Part shown: positions 37,790 through 49,409 of the stretch, piece by piece
Layout: every line of letters begins with the position of its first letter
Numbering within the stretch: position 1 is the first letter of the stretch
Source: Neocallimastix lanati (nom. inval.)
Taxonomy: Eukaryota; Neocallimastigomycota; Neocallimastigomycetes; Neocallimastigales; Neocallimastigaceae
Assembly (NCBI GenBank): GCA_016946835.1
Contig: JACVTC010000044.1
Coordinates: forward strand, 839,501-903,500
DNA length: 64,000 nucleotides
Direction: 5' to 3'
Made by a program: the position numbers and the translations under genes
Notes under the pieces: generated by a model
Told to the model about the DNA's origin: nothing
The model's database searches: none
Seen by the model: only the letters and a program-made list of their open reading frames with translations

Positions 37790-38642
37790 AAGTAAATTAA
37801 ATATAGTTAACTAAGATATAAAATTATGAAATAAATTTAATGTAAAAATTATTATAAATATTGAGTGTGTTGAGGATACAAGATGTTAATTAAAGTATAT
37901 ATTGTAACAATTCATAGTTATTTAAATTTATATATATATATATAAATATCTATATAAAAATAAAAAAATAATAATTATAATAAAATAAAATAAAATAAAA
38001 GATAATTAAATTAAATTTTAAAACTCAATAAAACATAAATAATAGTCAACTAGTTAAGTTGAAAATAATTAAATATAAAATAATAGTCACTTAAGTCATC
38101 AGGACCAAGAATAATAAATGAAAAATAACCAGTTTATTTATGTTAATTAATAACTATTTTTAACTAAATACTGATGACACATATAAAATAAAAAATTAAC
38201 AACTAATCTAAAAAGAGACAAATAAAAATGATTTATAAAAATTGACATTAATATTAAAATTAATATGTACTATTAACATAATTTATTTTTATGTAAATAA
38301 ATATATCATTAATATATTAATAAAAATTATTAAATATAAAATAATATATCCTCACACCTAAAATCTGTTCTGACATTATACAATTTAAAACAATATAAAA
38401 AAATTAATATTATATCAATTTTTAATATACAATAAAACATCACCAAGAAAAACTAACCAAGTAATTAACATTAAAACTAGAAACAATCTACAGAAAATAT
38501 AATAATAGAAATTTTAATAATTAAAGTTTTACACGAAATTTTAACAAATAAGGTTTTACAAATAAATTCAAATTTCAGTTTCCGAGAAATTAATTTAACA
38601 AAAATTTTATATTTAATAAAATTTTAATTTATTATAATATTC
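37790..38642 (+). mobile_element. Copia-5: old Copia leader, left part (continues at 45999)
   Basis: Aligns by eye with 56800-57780 (Copia-9 leader): shared TCAACTAG...AAGTTGA hairpins, ATATCCTCACAC, TTCTGACATTATACAATT and ACTAGAAACAATC in the same order. At 38642 it is interrupted by Copia-6, and the homology resumes at 45999. Only leader sequence is seen, and no coding part. Confidence 0.6.
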
Positions 38643-38647
38643 TAATT

Positions 38648-39123
38648 TGTTAAAATTAAAAAATAAATATTTTAATATACATATGACCTAATTTATATTA
38701 AATATAAATTAAATAATTAATAATATTATAAATTCAATATAAATAAAAATAAAAGTAGTCAAGCAATGTTTACAACGAGCGCCACATTTACAAATGTGGC
38801 TTAAAATAAAGCCACATGATAAAAATACGCCACAAATTAATTAGTATAAATAAAGTAAAAAATTCATATATTATTAAATCTTTGTAATTACCATAATAAG
38901 AATAAAATATATTAAAAATTTAAATCTTAAAAACCTTAATTCCAATAATAATGAATATGTTAATAATGTTAATAATACTATATATTAAAGAAAAGGATAA
39001 AAGGATGTAAATTTTACTAAATAAATATAATCCATCATGAATATAATAAAATAAAAATAAAATGCTACTATAATAAAATACTTTGTTATACATTTAATTA
39101 TTCTTTATCTTTGTGTTTTAATA
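38648..39123 (+). repeat. Copia-6 5' LTR (with ~230-bp extra segment)
   Basis: 476 bp. Its two outer parts match the 244-bp 3' LTR; about 38720-38950 is extra. The extra segment carries a palindrome GCCACATTT/AAATGTGGC and further GCCACA words. Confidence 0.8.
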
Positions 39124-39151
39124 GATTAAGAGTCTCAACTCTCCAGTTGAG
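39124..39151 (+). other. Copia-6 primer-binding site and hairpin
   Basis: GATTAAGAGTCTCAA (39124-39138). Its end forms a 7-bp stem, CTCAACT (39134-39140) with AGTTGAG (39145-39151) and loop CTCC. Confidence 0.8.
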
Positions 39152-39409
39152 CATAAATAAAAGCTAACTTTAAATATAACATCTATTATAAATATTTATT
39201 AAAATTGATATAAAATTATTAATTTTATATTTTACTTTTTAAATACATATTACCATTTATATAATTAAAATAAAGAAACACTAAATAAAAATTCATATCA
39301 CAACATAATGGTACAAAATAATTTGGTTTGAAAGGAGATCAATAAGGAATATTATAATATAAATATAAATAAACTATTTAATTAAATTTAATTAATATAA
39401 TAAATACTA

Positions 39410-39845
39410 TGTCAACTGATATATTAATATTGAGATGAAAATAAATAATTAAAAATCAACTAATAATAAATTTATATAGTCAAGTTGAAAATTAATAAAA
39501 TATTAATAAATTATTAAAAAAAAAAAAAAAGTAAAGAAAATTTATCTAGATGAAATTATTGAAGCAGTCATCAGATATATCTAATTATAAATTACTTATA
39601 AATTTAAATTAAAATGAAAAATTTCAAAACTCATGTCATCTAATATTCATAAATATTAAATCAAAATATAATATAAATATTAGTCAACTGATTACATTAA
39701 AAATAAAATTAATATAAGAAATAATTTCAAATATAAAATTAAATTGAAAACATTTAAAATTAATGTCAACTGACAATATATATTAATAAATAAAAATAAT
39801 ATAAACCAATGTCATCCAATATTTTATTTCAAGTTGAAATAATAA
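39410..39845 (+). repeat. Degenerate leader repeats of Copia-6
   Basis: Loosely repeated GTCAACTGAT and GTCATCTAAT words, each followed by an A/T-rich stretch and weak complementary arms. It looks like a decayed version of the arrays in Copia-2 and Copia-9. Confidence 0.5.
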
Positions 39846-39915
39846 AAAATATATAATACAGGTAGTTTAAATTATAAAATTTATCATTTGATTTAAACAA
39901 TAAAAATAAATAACT

Positions 39916-39930
39916 TTTTAATATATAATT
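39916..39930. repeat. SINE target duplication, left copy
   Basis: TTTTAATATATAATT, identical to 40378-40392. Confidence 0.85.
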
Positions 39931-40377
39931 GCCATGTTGGTCCAGTCGGTTAGGACGATACAGGTCACTGTAGAGGGCGGGGTTCGAATCCTCGGCATGG
40001 CACCAAATAATCGGATGAGGTTTCTATCCTGGGATATCATGAGACCACACGTAATGTCCATAAGGCTTTCCCTCAGATGATTATTTCACCCAACCCTGAT
40101 ACTACGCTTTGAATTGAAGCATAGACCTTGATGATTGTAAAATTTCCAATCGCCAATGATTACACCCACTAGGGAGGAGTTAATGGTTCCGTTCTGATGC
40201 TCGTGGTCATTAGAGATATATGTAGGAACGTTAGGAATGCATCTCCGGGCAGTGTGTAACGACGATTGAGAGCGGCGAAGCTGATACAGTATGCCAATAA
40301 CTCATCACCTTACAGTTAATTAATAACTGTATGGCCATATGGGAGATGGGTACCCATATGTGCAAGTCTATGTTTTG
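39931..40377 (+). mobile_element. tRNA-derived SINE, 447 bp
   Basis: Perfect 15-bp target duplications flank a block of ~45% GC in ~15-20% GC DNA. Its head (39931-40002) folds as a near-complete tRNA: acceptor GCCATGT/GCATGGC, D stem GTCC/GGAC, T arm CGGG(G)-TTCGAAT-CCTCG, A box TGGTCCAGTCGG (39938-39949) and B box GGTTCGAATCC (39981-39991), followed by CCA (40003-40005). The anticodon arm is short (TACAG/CTGTA, 4-nt loop), so it is not a working tRNA. The ~370-bp body is unrelated to any family I know and ends with two hairpins (40312-40330 and 40336-40360). The first T4 run is at the very end (40373-40376), which fits Pol III termination of a full-length transcript. It lies in the Copia-6 leader and so is younger than Copia-6. 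Confidence 0.85.
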
Positions 40378-40392
40378 TTTTAATATATAATT
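40378..40392. repeat. SINE target duplication, right copy
   Basis: Identical to 39916-39930. Confidence 0.85.
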
Positions 40393-43300
40393 ATATTTAA
40401 GTGTGTCATAAGAATAATATCATTGCAAGTCAATAATAAACATATAAATAAGTTACTTAAATCAAAATTGATACACTAAAATAGAAACCAATAAAACTAT
40501 AAGTATTAATTTATATAAATTAATTATTAATGAAATTAATAATACTAATATTAGCAATAATATTTATGTTGGTTATAAATAAATTATTAAATTTAATCAC
40601 ATTATATATATTAATTTATTTTCAATATAAACTATAAACATAAATACAACAACTTATAAAATTATAATATAATTTTATATTAAAAATTACTATAAATAAA
40701 GAAAACTTTCTCACTTTATTCTTATAATAACCAAATTATTTACATTATACTTAAATAATAAAAAAATTTAACCAATTTAAATATTTAAAAATAAAATTTA
40801 ATTTATTTCAAACGGAGAAGAAGAAACTCTAATAATCCACGTCAAAATTCAACTCAAAATCAAATTCAAAATCAATATCAACCTCATACTCAACTAATCA
40901 CTATTGACGACAATAATAATAATATTTGGAATACAATCACTTTTTATTATTAGGAAAACTTTAATAAAGTTACCGAATTAAACATAGAAAATTATACAAC
41001 ATGGAGGTAGAATATGTTGTATCTTTTAAAAAATTAAAAAAGAAAAATATAAAAGTAAATATTAATGAGTATATCGAAGATCAATTCGATAATACTTTCG
41101 TATATTAAAAAAATACCGCCATAAACGACATTGATAATGATATTACGACAAAATAGATAATAATTAATAGCCTTGGTGAACAGACTCAGTCAATTATTGA
41201 AGGAAACGAAATGTCAGCCTACGAAATCTGGAAGCTTCTAAAAGAATCGTTCACCAAGAGTAAGGAGCAAAGAAAAATCGTATTAACAAATAAAATCGAA
41301 AATTTAAAATTCGATAATAAGGATATATCGATATTTATAGCAAACTTGCAAAATTTATTCAAAGAAATATCAAAAATTGATTCGGAAATTAGTGACAGTT
41401 CTAAAATAGGCATATTAAATAGATGCCTACCAGAAAATTTAAGATGGATTAATGTATTTCAATTTTCAACATGGAATGACCGTATCAAATTTGTTAAAAG
41501 AGTCATTCCAGAAATAAATTTATCCAACATTAAAAAATCAATTATTTCATCAAACCAAATTAATATAGTATTCAATATTAACAAAAACAAAATAAAAACA
41601 TCAACAAAAACCAAAATAATATAAAAATTATTAAAAAATATAATAAAAAAAGGAAAAATGGTAGATGCGATTATTGTGGAAATATGAGTCATTATTATAA
41701 TGAAAGTCTTTTTAGAAATAGTAATAACAATAATTATAAAAAATATAAATATAACAATAAATTTAAATACACAAATAAAAGAAAATTAAATAAAGAAGTA
41801 ATATGAAAAAATATTAATTTTATTAATATCGACAAAAACAATTCTAATTATAACACAAATTATGCTGATTATTTCTCAAATGATTATAATTCAGATAATT
41901 CAAATGAAATAAATTATATATCAAAGTCAATAATAGACACAATTAGTAATTCATCAAAACTCAATTCAATATTTTGCTGGATCATTGACTCTGGAGCATC
42001 AATTAACATCACCAATAATATCAACTTATTATCAGATATAAAAAATTGAAATGAATACATACTACTTGCCAATGGTAAATCAATACTTTCAAAACATATT
42101 GGAAATTTCAGAGGATTTATCAATAATCATGAATTTATCATTAAAAATGTAATTTCTCTAAAGAAATTAACAAAAATTTAATATCAGTTTGTCAACTAAC
42201 TCAGCAAAATTATAAAATAATTTTTAATACAATTAATAATAAACCATTTGCAATTATTTATTATATAAATAAAGAAAGAATATGTAATTCTTATTCCAAT
42301 AATTCATATACTTTTAAAATATGGATTTCAACTCACATATTTAACTCATCAAATAATGAAATTAATATTATAAATTTAAATTCATCTGAAAAACTCAGCT
42401 TATGCCATCGAAGACTTGCACATTTCAACATCGATAATATAAAAACTAAATTACTAAAAATTAATATTCCTATCAAATGTCCATTATGCAGCAGTTCTAA
42501 GTTAAAAAATAAAACATACAAACCAGCTATAAAAAAATCAAAACTTATATTTGAACTCACACATATAAACTTGTTAGGCTCAATTCCAACTTCATTATAC
42601 GGAAATTCTTATTTTCTTTCTATAATGGATGATTATTCTCATTTCAGTCGGGTTCTTTTCATAAAAATTAAAATTGATACATTTATCTTATATTATTTTT
42701 GGTCCACTAAAATTAAGAATCAATTCATAACTAGAATCAAATATATTCGTTTAGATAATGGAACTGAATTTAAAAATAAATACTTTAGCAAATTTGTTTA
42801 CAATATAGCGTTCAACATCAATTTACAATACAGTACAATCCTCAACAAAATGACCGTGTAGAACGTCTAAATGGCACATTAATTAATGCTACCAAAGCTC
42901 TATTAAATGATGCAAAATTAAGCCATCATTTCTGGGAAGATGCAATTACACCACAAATTTCATCCATAATTTACTCCCACATAAAGGAATTAATAATAAA
43001 ATCCTTTACGAAATTATTTATAATTCTAAATTTGATTATTCAAAACTTAAAGTATTTGGTTGTAAAGAATTCTTTTTCATTCCAAAAAAGTTATGTAGTA
43101 AGTTCGACAACAATACTTTTCCAGAAATATTTCTCGGTTATAGTCAAAACCCTTCTGCTTACAAAATTTATGACACTATCAATAAAAAAATTATCCTTTC
43201 GCGTACTGTTGAATTCTTTGAGAATTATCCAGGTAATAATTACACTAACTTTGTTTACCACTCCCACACAATTTAATTCCCAATATCGATATCAGGGAGA

Positions 43301-45749
43301 AAATAACCTATTTCGATAAAAATAGTAATAACAATATCAATAGTAATTCAAAGTCTTACAACCCTACGGAATTCTATAACATTCCTATATTCAATTTCCC
43401 AAGTAATAATATATCTAATTTATTCAACAAAAATTTAATAAATAGTAATAACATTAAAATTAAAAGAAAATACTAAAAGAAAAAATAATAACATCGACCT
43501 AGACAGCAATAATATTGGTAAGTATAACAATAACATTATTAATAATGATAACAATATTAACTATAGTGAGAATAATAAATAGAAATAGAAATAATATTAA
43601 TAATAATAACAATAATAATGGAAATAATAATTACAACAATAGCAATAATAATAATAATAATTATGATAACAACAATAGTAACAATAACAGTAATAAAAAT
43701 ATTGATAATCACATTAATAATAATATTAATAATAATATTGAAAATAGTATATTGAAAATAACATTAACACTAATACTGGTAACAGTATTGAAAATAATAC
43801 TGGAAACAATGTTAATAATAACAATACTGAAAATATAAATAAAAACAATTATCTTAATACTAGTAACAATATTAACAATAATAGAAATAATAATATAATA
43901 AATAATAAAAACAACATGTCAACTAGCACCACAAAGAACATAACAAATAATAGATAAATTAACCATTTTTACAATAATAATTATAATATCAATGATAATA
44001 TTAAAAACAATAACGGTTTCAACAATAACATATAAATTAAATAACAACCAAGATAATGCAAAAGATAATGAAAATAACCAAACAAATATATATACAAATA
44101 CAAAAAGAAAAATAAATAACAATGATTATACTATTTCAAATAAAAGACCAAAAAAAGATATTATTGAACCAACAATTTATAAGGAAATTTTTAACCTCCC
44201 AGATAAAAAGGAAAGGATTGATGCTGTAAAAGAGGAATTAAATAATATGAAAAATTTAGAAGTATTCAAAACTGTCAAAAATATTCCGGAAGGTTCCAAC
44301 CTAATCTCATGTCAATGAATCTTTAAATATAAAAAAAATGCAGAAGGTAAAATAGTTAAAAAGAAAAGAAAGACTATTGGCAAAGGGATATACTCAGAAG
44401 CACAGAATAGATTATTATGATACCTTTGCACCAACATTAAAGCACGATTCCATAAAAATATTAACAACAATTGCCACCAAAAATAATATTAATATTGAAC
44501 AAATTGACATCAATGCAGCATACCTCAATGCAATGTTAAAAGAAGAAATATATATGAAAGCTCCAGAAGGACATCCTGATTTCAATAAAATTATTTAAAA
44601 CTAAACAAATCAATATACGGATTGAAACAAAGTGGCTTAGAGTGGAATAACGAACTAAACAATTATCTTATTAAAATTGGCTTTAGAAGATTATTTAGGG
44701 AACCATGTCTATATGTGAAAAAAAATAAGAGGAAATCTATCACATGCATACTTGGAGTTTATGTTGATGTCATTTTAATTGCAGGAAATAAAGGTGAAAT
44801 TATATTGGTTAAAAAACAAATAAAAAATAAATTTAAAATAAAAGAAATAAGTAATGTAGATTTCATTATTGGTATTAAATTTATAAAACATACTAATGGA
44901 TATTTTTTGAATCAAAAAAGATATATTTTAGAAATTATAGAAAAATTTAATATAAACAATAAATATCCAATTAGAAATATGAAACCAATAGAAAATAAAA
45001 ATCTTAGAAGTATCAAATGTAATGAATCATTTTAAAGAAGTGTGATAGAAAACCTACTTTACTGGGCCATTTGTACTCGCCCAGATATAATTTTCCCTGT
45101 GAGCAAGGCTGCTAGAAAATCGAATAATCCAAACATGGAGAATTGGGAAAATATTCTAAGGATAATTAGGTACTTAAAAGGTACAATCACTTAAGGACTG
45201 AATTACACAAGCAAATGGGACATAGATGTTTATGTTAACTCAGACTTTGGCAGTGACGAAAAAACAAGAAGATCAACGACTGGGTATATCCTTAGTATAG
45301 GGAATACACCTACAAGTTGGTGTTCAAAACTTCAACGATGAGTTTCTACCTCTGCAACGGAATCCAAATACTATAGTTTAATCGAGTGTAGTAAACATTG
45401 TATGCGGTATTTAAATCTGTTAAATGAAATGAATTATAATATTGAAAATATTACGATAAATGTAGTTAATAAAGCGACAACTTACAATAGTAAAAATCAA
45501 TTAATTAATCCTAAAACTAAACATATTGATATAAGATACCACTAAAAAAGAGAACTAATAAAGGATAACAAAATTAAATTAAGATATGCGAAATCAGAAC
45601 ATGTTTTAGCAGACGGATTTACGAAATACTTAAATAACACTCTAATGGACAAATTCAGAAATTCCTTATTAATTAAACAAGAATATTTAAAAATTTATTA
45701 AAACTAAACTTGCAAATATATTATTTAAGAAGATATATTAGAGGGAGAA

Positions 45750-45993
45750 TGCTGAAATAAAAAATAGATATTTCAATATACACATGACATTATTTATATT
45801 AAATATAAATATTAAATAAATAGTTTTAATGAATATGTTAATAATATTATGTATTAAAGAAAAGTATAAAAAGATGTAAATTTTACTGAATAAATAACAT
45901 CCATCATGAATATAATAAAATAAAAATAAAATACTACTATAATAAAATACTTTGTTATACATTAAAATTATTCAGTATTTTTATGTTTTTATA
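45750..45993 (+). repeat. Copia-6 3' LTR
   Basis: 244 bp, TGCTGAAAT...TTTTTATA, followed by the target duplication TAATT. Confidence 0.8.
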
Positions 45994-45998
45994 TAATT

Positions 45999-46420
45999 TT
46001 AAAATGTCCAATTATATCAATCCATTAAAAATAATATTAATGTTATATTATATGAAAATTAAATCAAGTTCAAACCAAAATATAAATTTCTTTATTTTTG
46101 CTAAATTTTAATTAGTAATATTTAATCCAATCCATCAATATTAATAACAATTTAAATTTTTATTTAAAATAAATTATTTTATTAATAGTATATAATATTT
46201 ATAAAGATTTAATCTATCTTTTATTAATGTATTTATTATTAAATCTCGAAACCTATTATATAAAATATATTTTTTTTAATGACATATTTATTCATATCAA
46301 CCCTTTTATATATATCAATATCAATAATAGGGAAGATTACATTTAGATAATCAATATAAAATAAATTAGAATATATTATTTAAATTATTTATTATTCTTC
46401 AAATATTCATAAAATATTTG
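45999..46420 (+). repeat. Dispersed repeat copy 1 (continuation of Copia-5 leader)
   Basis: Begins AATTTTAAAATGTCC and ends near GGGAAGATTACATTTAGATAATC. It matches 57783-58170 and 63711-64000 in order. In the 57 kb copy it directly follows Copia-9 leader sequence, which suggests it belongs to that leader. Confidence 0.6.
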
Positions 46421-47150
46421 TTAAAAAAAAAAAAAGAGTAATAATAATAAAAAATGTATTATTGTAATTAATATTTATTTTAAACATCTTAAAAATAAAA
46501 GAAAATAATGAGTTATTTGTGGATCAAATTAATGGACTTGGAAATTTATTAACTTAAATTTTTTTTTTTAAAAATCAATTATAACCTTAAAAACTACGTT
46601 ATAATTGTGGGGAAATTTTAGAGACTAAATAGTTACATACATTTATTTATATTATTAATTTATATCAACCAATAATTAATCTCTAAAAAATTAAATAATG
46701 TTATCTAATATATAAAAATATGAAATAAATTTAATGTAAAATATCTCTTTGAAATATATATCTTCATAATAAAAATTATTAATAAACATTTCATAATATT
46801 ACTCATAACATAAAGTACTTCGTTATATTGTTTTTCTTAATCTAGTATTTTTCTTGGCTTTATAAGTTTTGTTTTTCACAATTATTATTATTATTAAAAT
46901 TGTTTATAATAATATCTTAAATAATAATAATATTATTATTATCTTAATTTCATTTTAATTAAATTTTAATTTTACGATTTCCATTCCTTTTTCCTATATC
47001 TTTACATTTATCTTTATCTACTTCTTACCTAATTGTTTTTGATAAGGTATTATTAATAAACTAAAATAAGTTATTAACATCTAATTCTAAACAAAAACAT
47101 TAAAAAATAATTTTATACGAGTTATTAAAATAATATGATAATATAAGGAG
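46421..47150. other. AT-rich region, possible LTR remains
   Basis: Non-coding. A short word match (CTCTAA, then ATGAAATAAATTTAATGTAAAA) to 37780-37850 hints at decayed LTR sequence. Nothing firm. Confidence 0.35.
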
Positions 47151-49375
47151 CCGAATAATCAAAAATAAAATTAAATTATAGTTTTAAAAGTTTAAATAGA
47201 AATTGATAGTAAAATCAAAAAACTTATAAGCTGAATAAAAGATAAAAAAAGAGTCGGCATCAAAAATATAAGCTGAATACTATAATCAATAGAGTCAGCT
47301 ATTTAAGCTATAAGCTGAATAAGAAGATAAGATGTCAGCTATCAAAAGTATAAGCTGAGTACTATAACTAAATAAAGTTAGCTATTTAATTTATAAGCTG
47401 AATAAAAATAAAAAGTCAGCCATCAAATACATAGGCTGAGCACAATTATTAATTAAGTCAGCTATTTAATTCATAAGCTGAATAAAAAAGTCAGCTATCA
47501 AAGACATGAGCTGAATATCAATAAAATTATTTAAAAGGTTAGCCATGTAATTAATAATAAATTAAATAAAATTAAGTCAGCTATCTAGTATATAAGCTGA
47601 ATACTAAAAAAAAAATAATAATAAAGTCAATTTCTTTTCTATAAACTAATTTTTAAACTATAATGTCAGACATTCATTTAAAAATAATAATAAATAAAAA
47701 GTCAATAATACTAACTCTACAAAATATAATAAGTTAAAATATAAATAAACATAATTCAAATTAAAGTTTATACAATAAATAAATAATAATATAAAATTGG
47801 TCAAATCACAAAATAAATAAATCACTTTTAATATAAACAAATATCATAATAAAAATTTAAAATAATTATATAAACAACTCACCAATAGTTAGATTTTTTA
47901 ATATAAACTAGCAATAAACATAAAATATAAACATGACAATCAAATAACTATTTTTCATAATTGAAATCAACAAATGATCAATACTATAACAAAGAAAATA
48001 TTAATAAAATAATAACGACAATATAATTTTATTAATATTGATTTATTTATAATATATTGATCATATTTAATATAAACAAAATATACAGATGTCATCTGGT
48101 TAATCACTTCATATATAAATAAAAAATTTTCTTAATGTTCCAATTATATGTAAAGAGTTCTATTAGAAACAGATTACAAATAACAAATTTTAACACCAAA
48201 ATAAAAAAAGAATACGTAATAAAAATTCGTTTTTTTAAATAAAATAATATTTATTAATTAAAATTAAATCTCTTTTTTGTTATCAACTATCATATAGTCA
48301 ATAACTAATACATCGATTTAATTATAGAAATTTACTTGTATTTATATTTTTTCATTATTACATTATAATATATTATTTCTATCTAATTTACATATAATAC
48401 TATTTATTTATAAACAAAATATTTATTAATAATTTTATTAAATAATAATTAACTAAACTAAACAATAATTAATTCAATAAACTTTCAACTTATTTACAAT
48501 AATAATAATATTGAGAATAACAAGTTAAAAATTAATTAGGAAGTTTTAAATATAAAAAAAAAGGTTATGTTTTTATTTTTATTCAAATGTATTAATTGAG
48601 AATGAATAATAGTGAATAATTATTTTAATAAATAATTATAATAAAGTGAATAATTTTAATAAATAAATATAATAAAATGAATATTATATTCTAAATAATA
48701 ATTCGAATGTATTAAATTATATATAATAATTATTATACTATTTCATAAATACGATATTTCTTGATTAATTCCCTCTTGCTTTTCCCATAGTTTATGATAC
48801 TTTTTAAATTAATTGTATAATTTTGACAATAACGAAATTAATAAATCTTGAACGTTTATTATCAATAAAATCAAAACTAACCTTAGCCAAGTTTAATTAT
48901 AATTTAATAAAATAAAAATTAATTAACTAAATAAATAAAATAAATTAAAAATCAAATTATAAAAATTAATGTTATTATATTTGCAATTTAAAAAGAGACT
49001 TTAATTAAACAAATAAATTACACTTAAAAATACATAAATACTCAGATAAGAAAGAAATAATATATATAGTTATTAAAATAAAAAAAATTAAATTTAAATT
49101 TAAAATAAAATAATTAATTTTTACAATTAGTTTTATAATAAATTTTATAATTAATTTATAATTAAAATAATTTTATAATAACAAAATTAATTAAATAATA
49201 AAACATTTTTAATTATTTTTATAATAAACAAATTTATTTATTTTATTAATAAATATTTATTTTATTATTAATTTTATTACTTTTATTTTATTTAATTATT
49301 CTTTTTATTTATAAACCATAAATAGTTTAATTTTAAAGAAAAATATAAATACTTGTAAATATTTCATGTAAATAA

Positions 49376-49409
<34 letters not shown>

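Larger units (their letters stand above)
38648..45993 (+). mobile_element. Copia-6: decayed long-leader Ty1/copia element
   Basis: LTRs 38648-39123 and 45750-45993, with a perfect 5-bp target duplication TAATT (38643-38647, 45994-45998). Parts: PBS 39124-39138, a leader of ~1.2 kb plus the SINE, gag from about 40810 with a CCHC-like knuckle near 41665-41705, protease (Asp near 41987), integrase (42400-43310), Asn-rich linker (43320-44140), RT (44150-45020), RNase H (45050-45700) and polypurine GAGGGAGAA (45741-45749). The coding body is heavily broken, with a dozen or more breaks. It sits inside the older Copia-5 leader. Confidence 0.88.

Noticed and set aside
39931-40005. Functional tRNA gene
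   Set aside because: The anticodon arm has a 4-nt loop and no clear anticodon. The sequence is continuous with a 447-bp unit flanked by target duplications, so a SINE head is the better call.
39931-40377. Hammerhead-type ribozyme core in the SINE body (CTGATG near 40195)
   Set aside because: The required GAAA partner and stems are not found around it.
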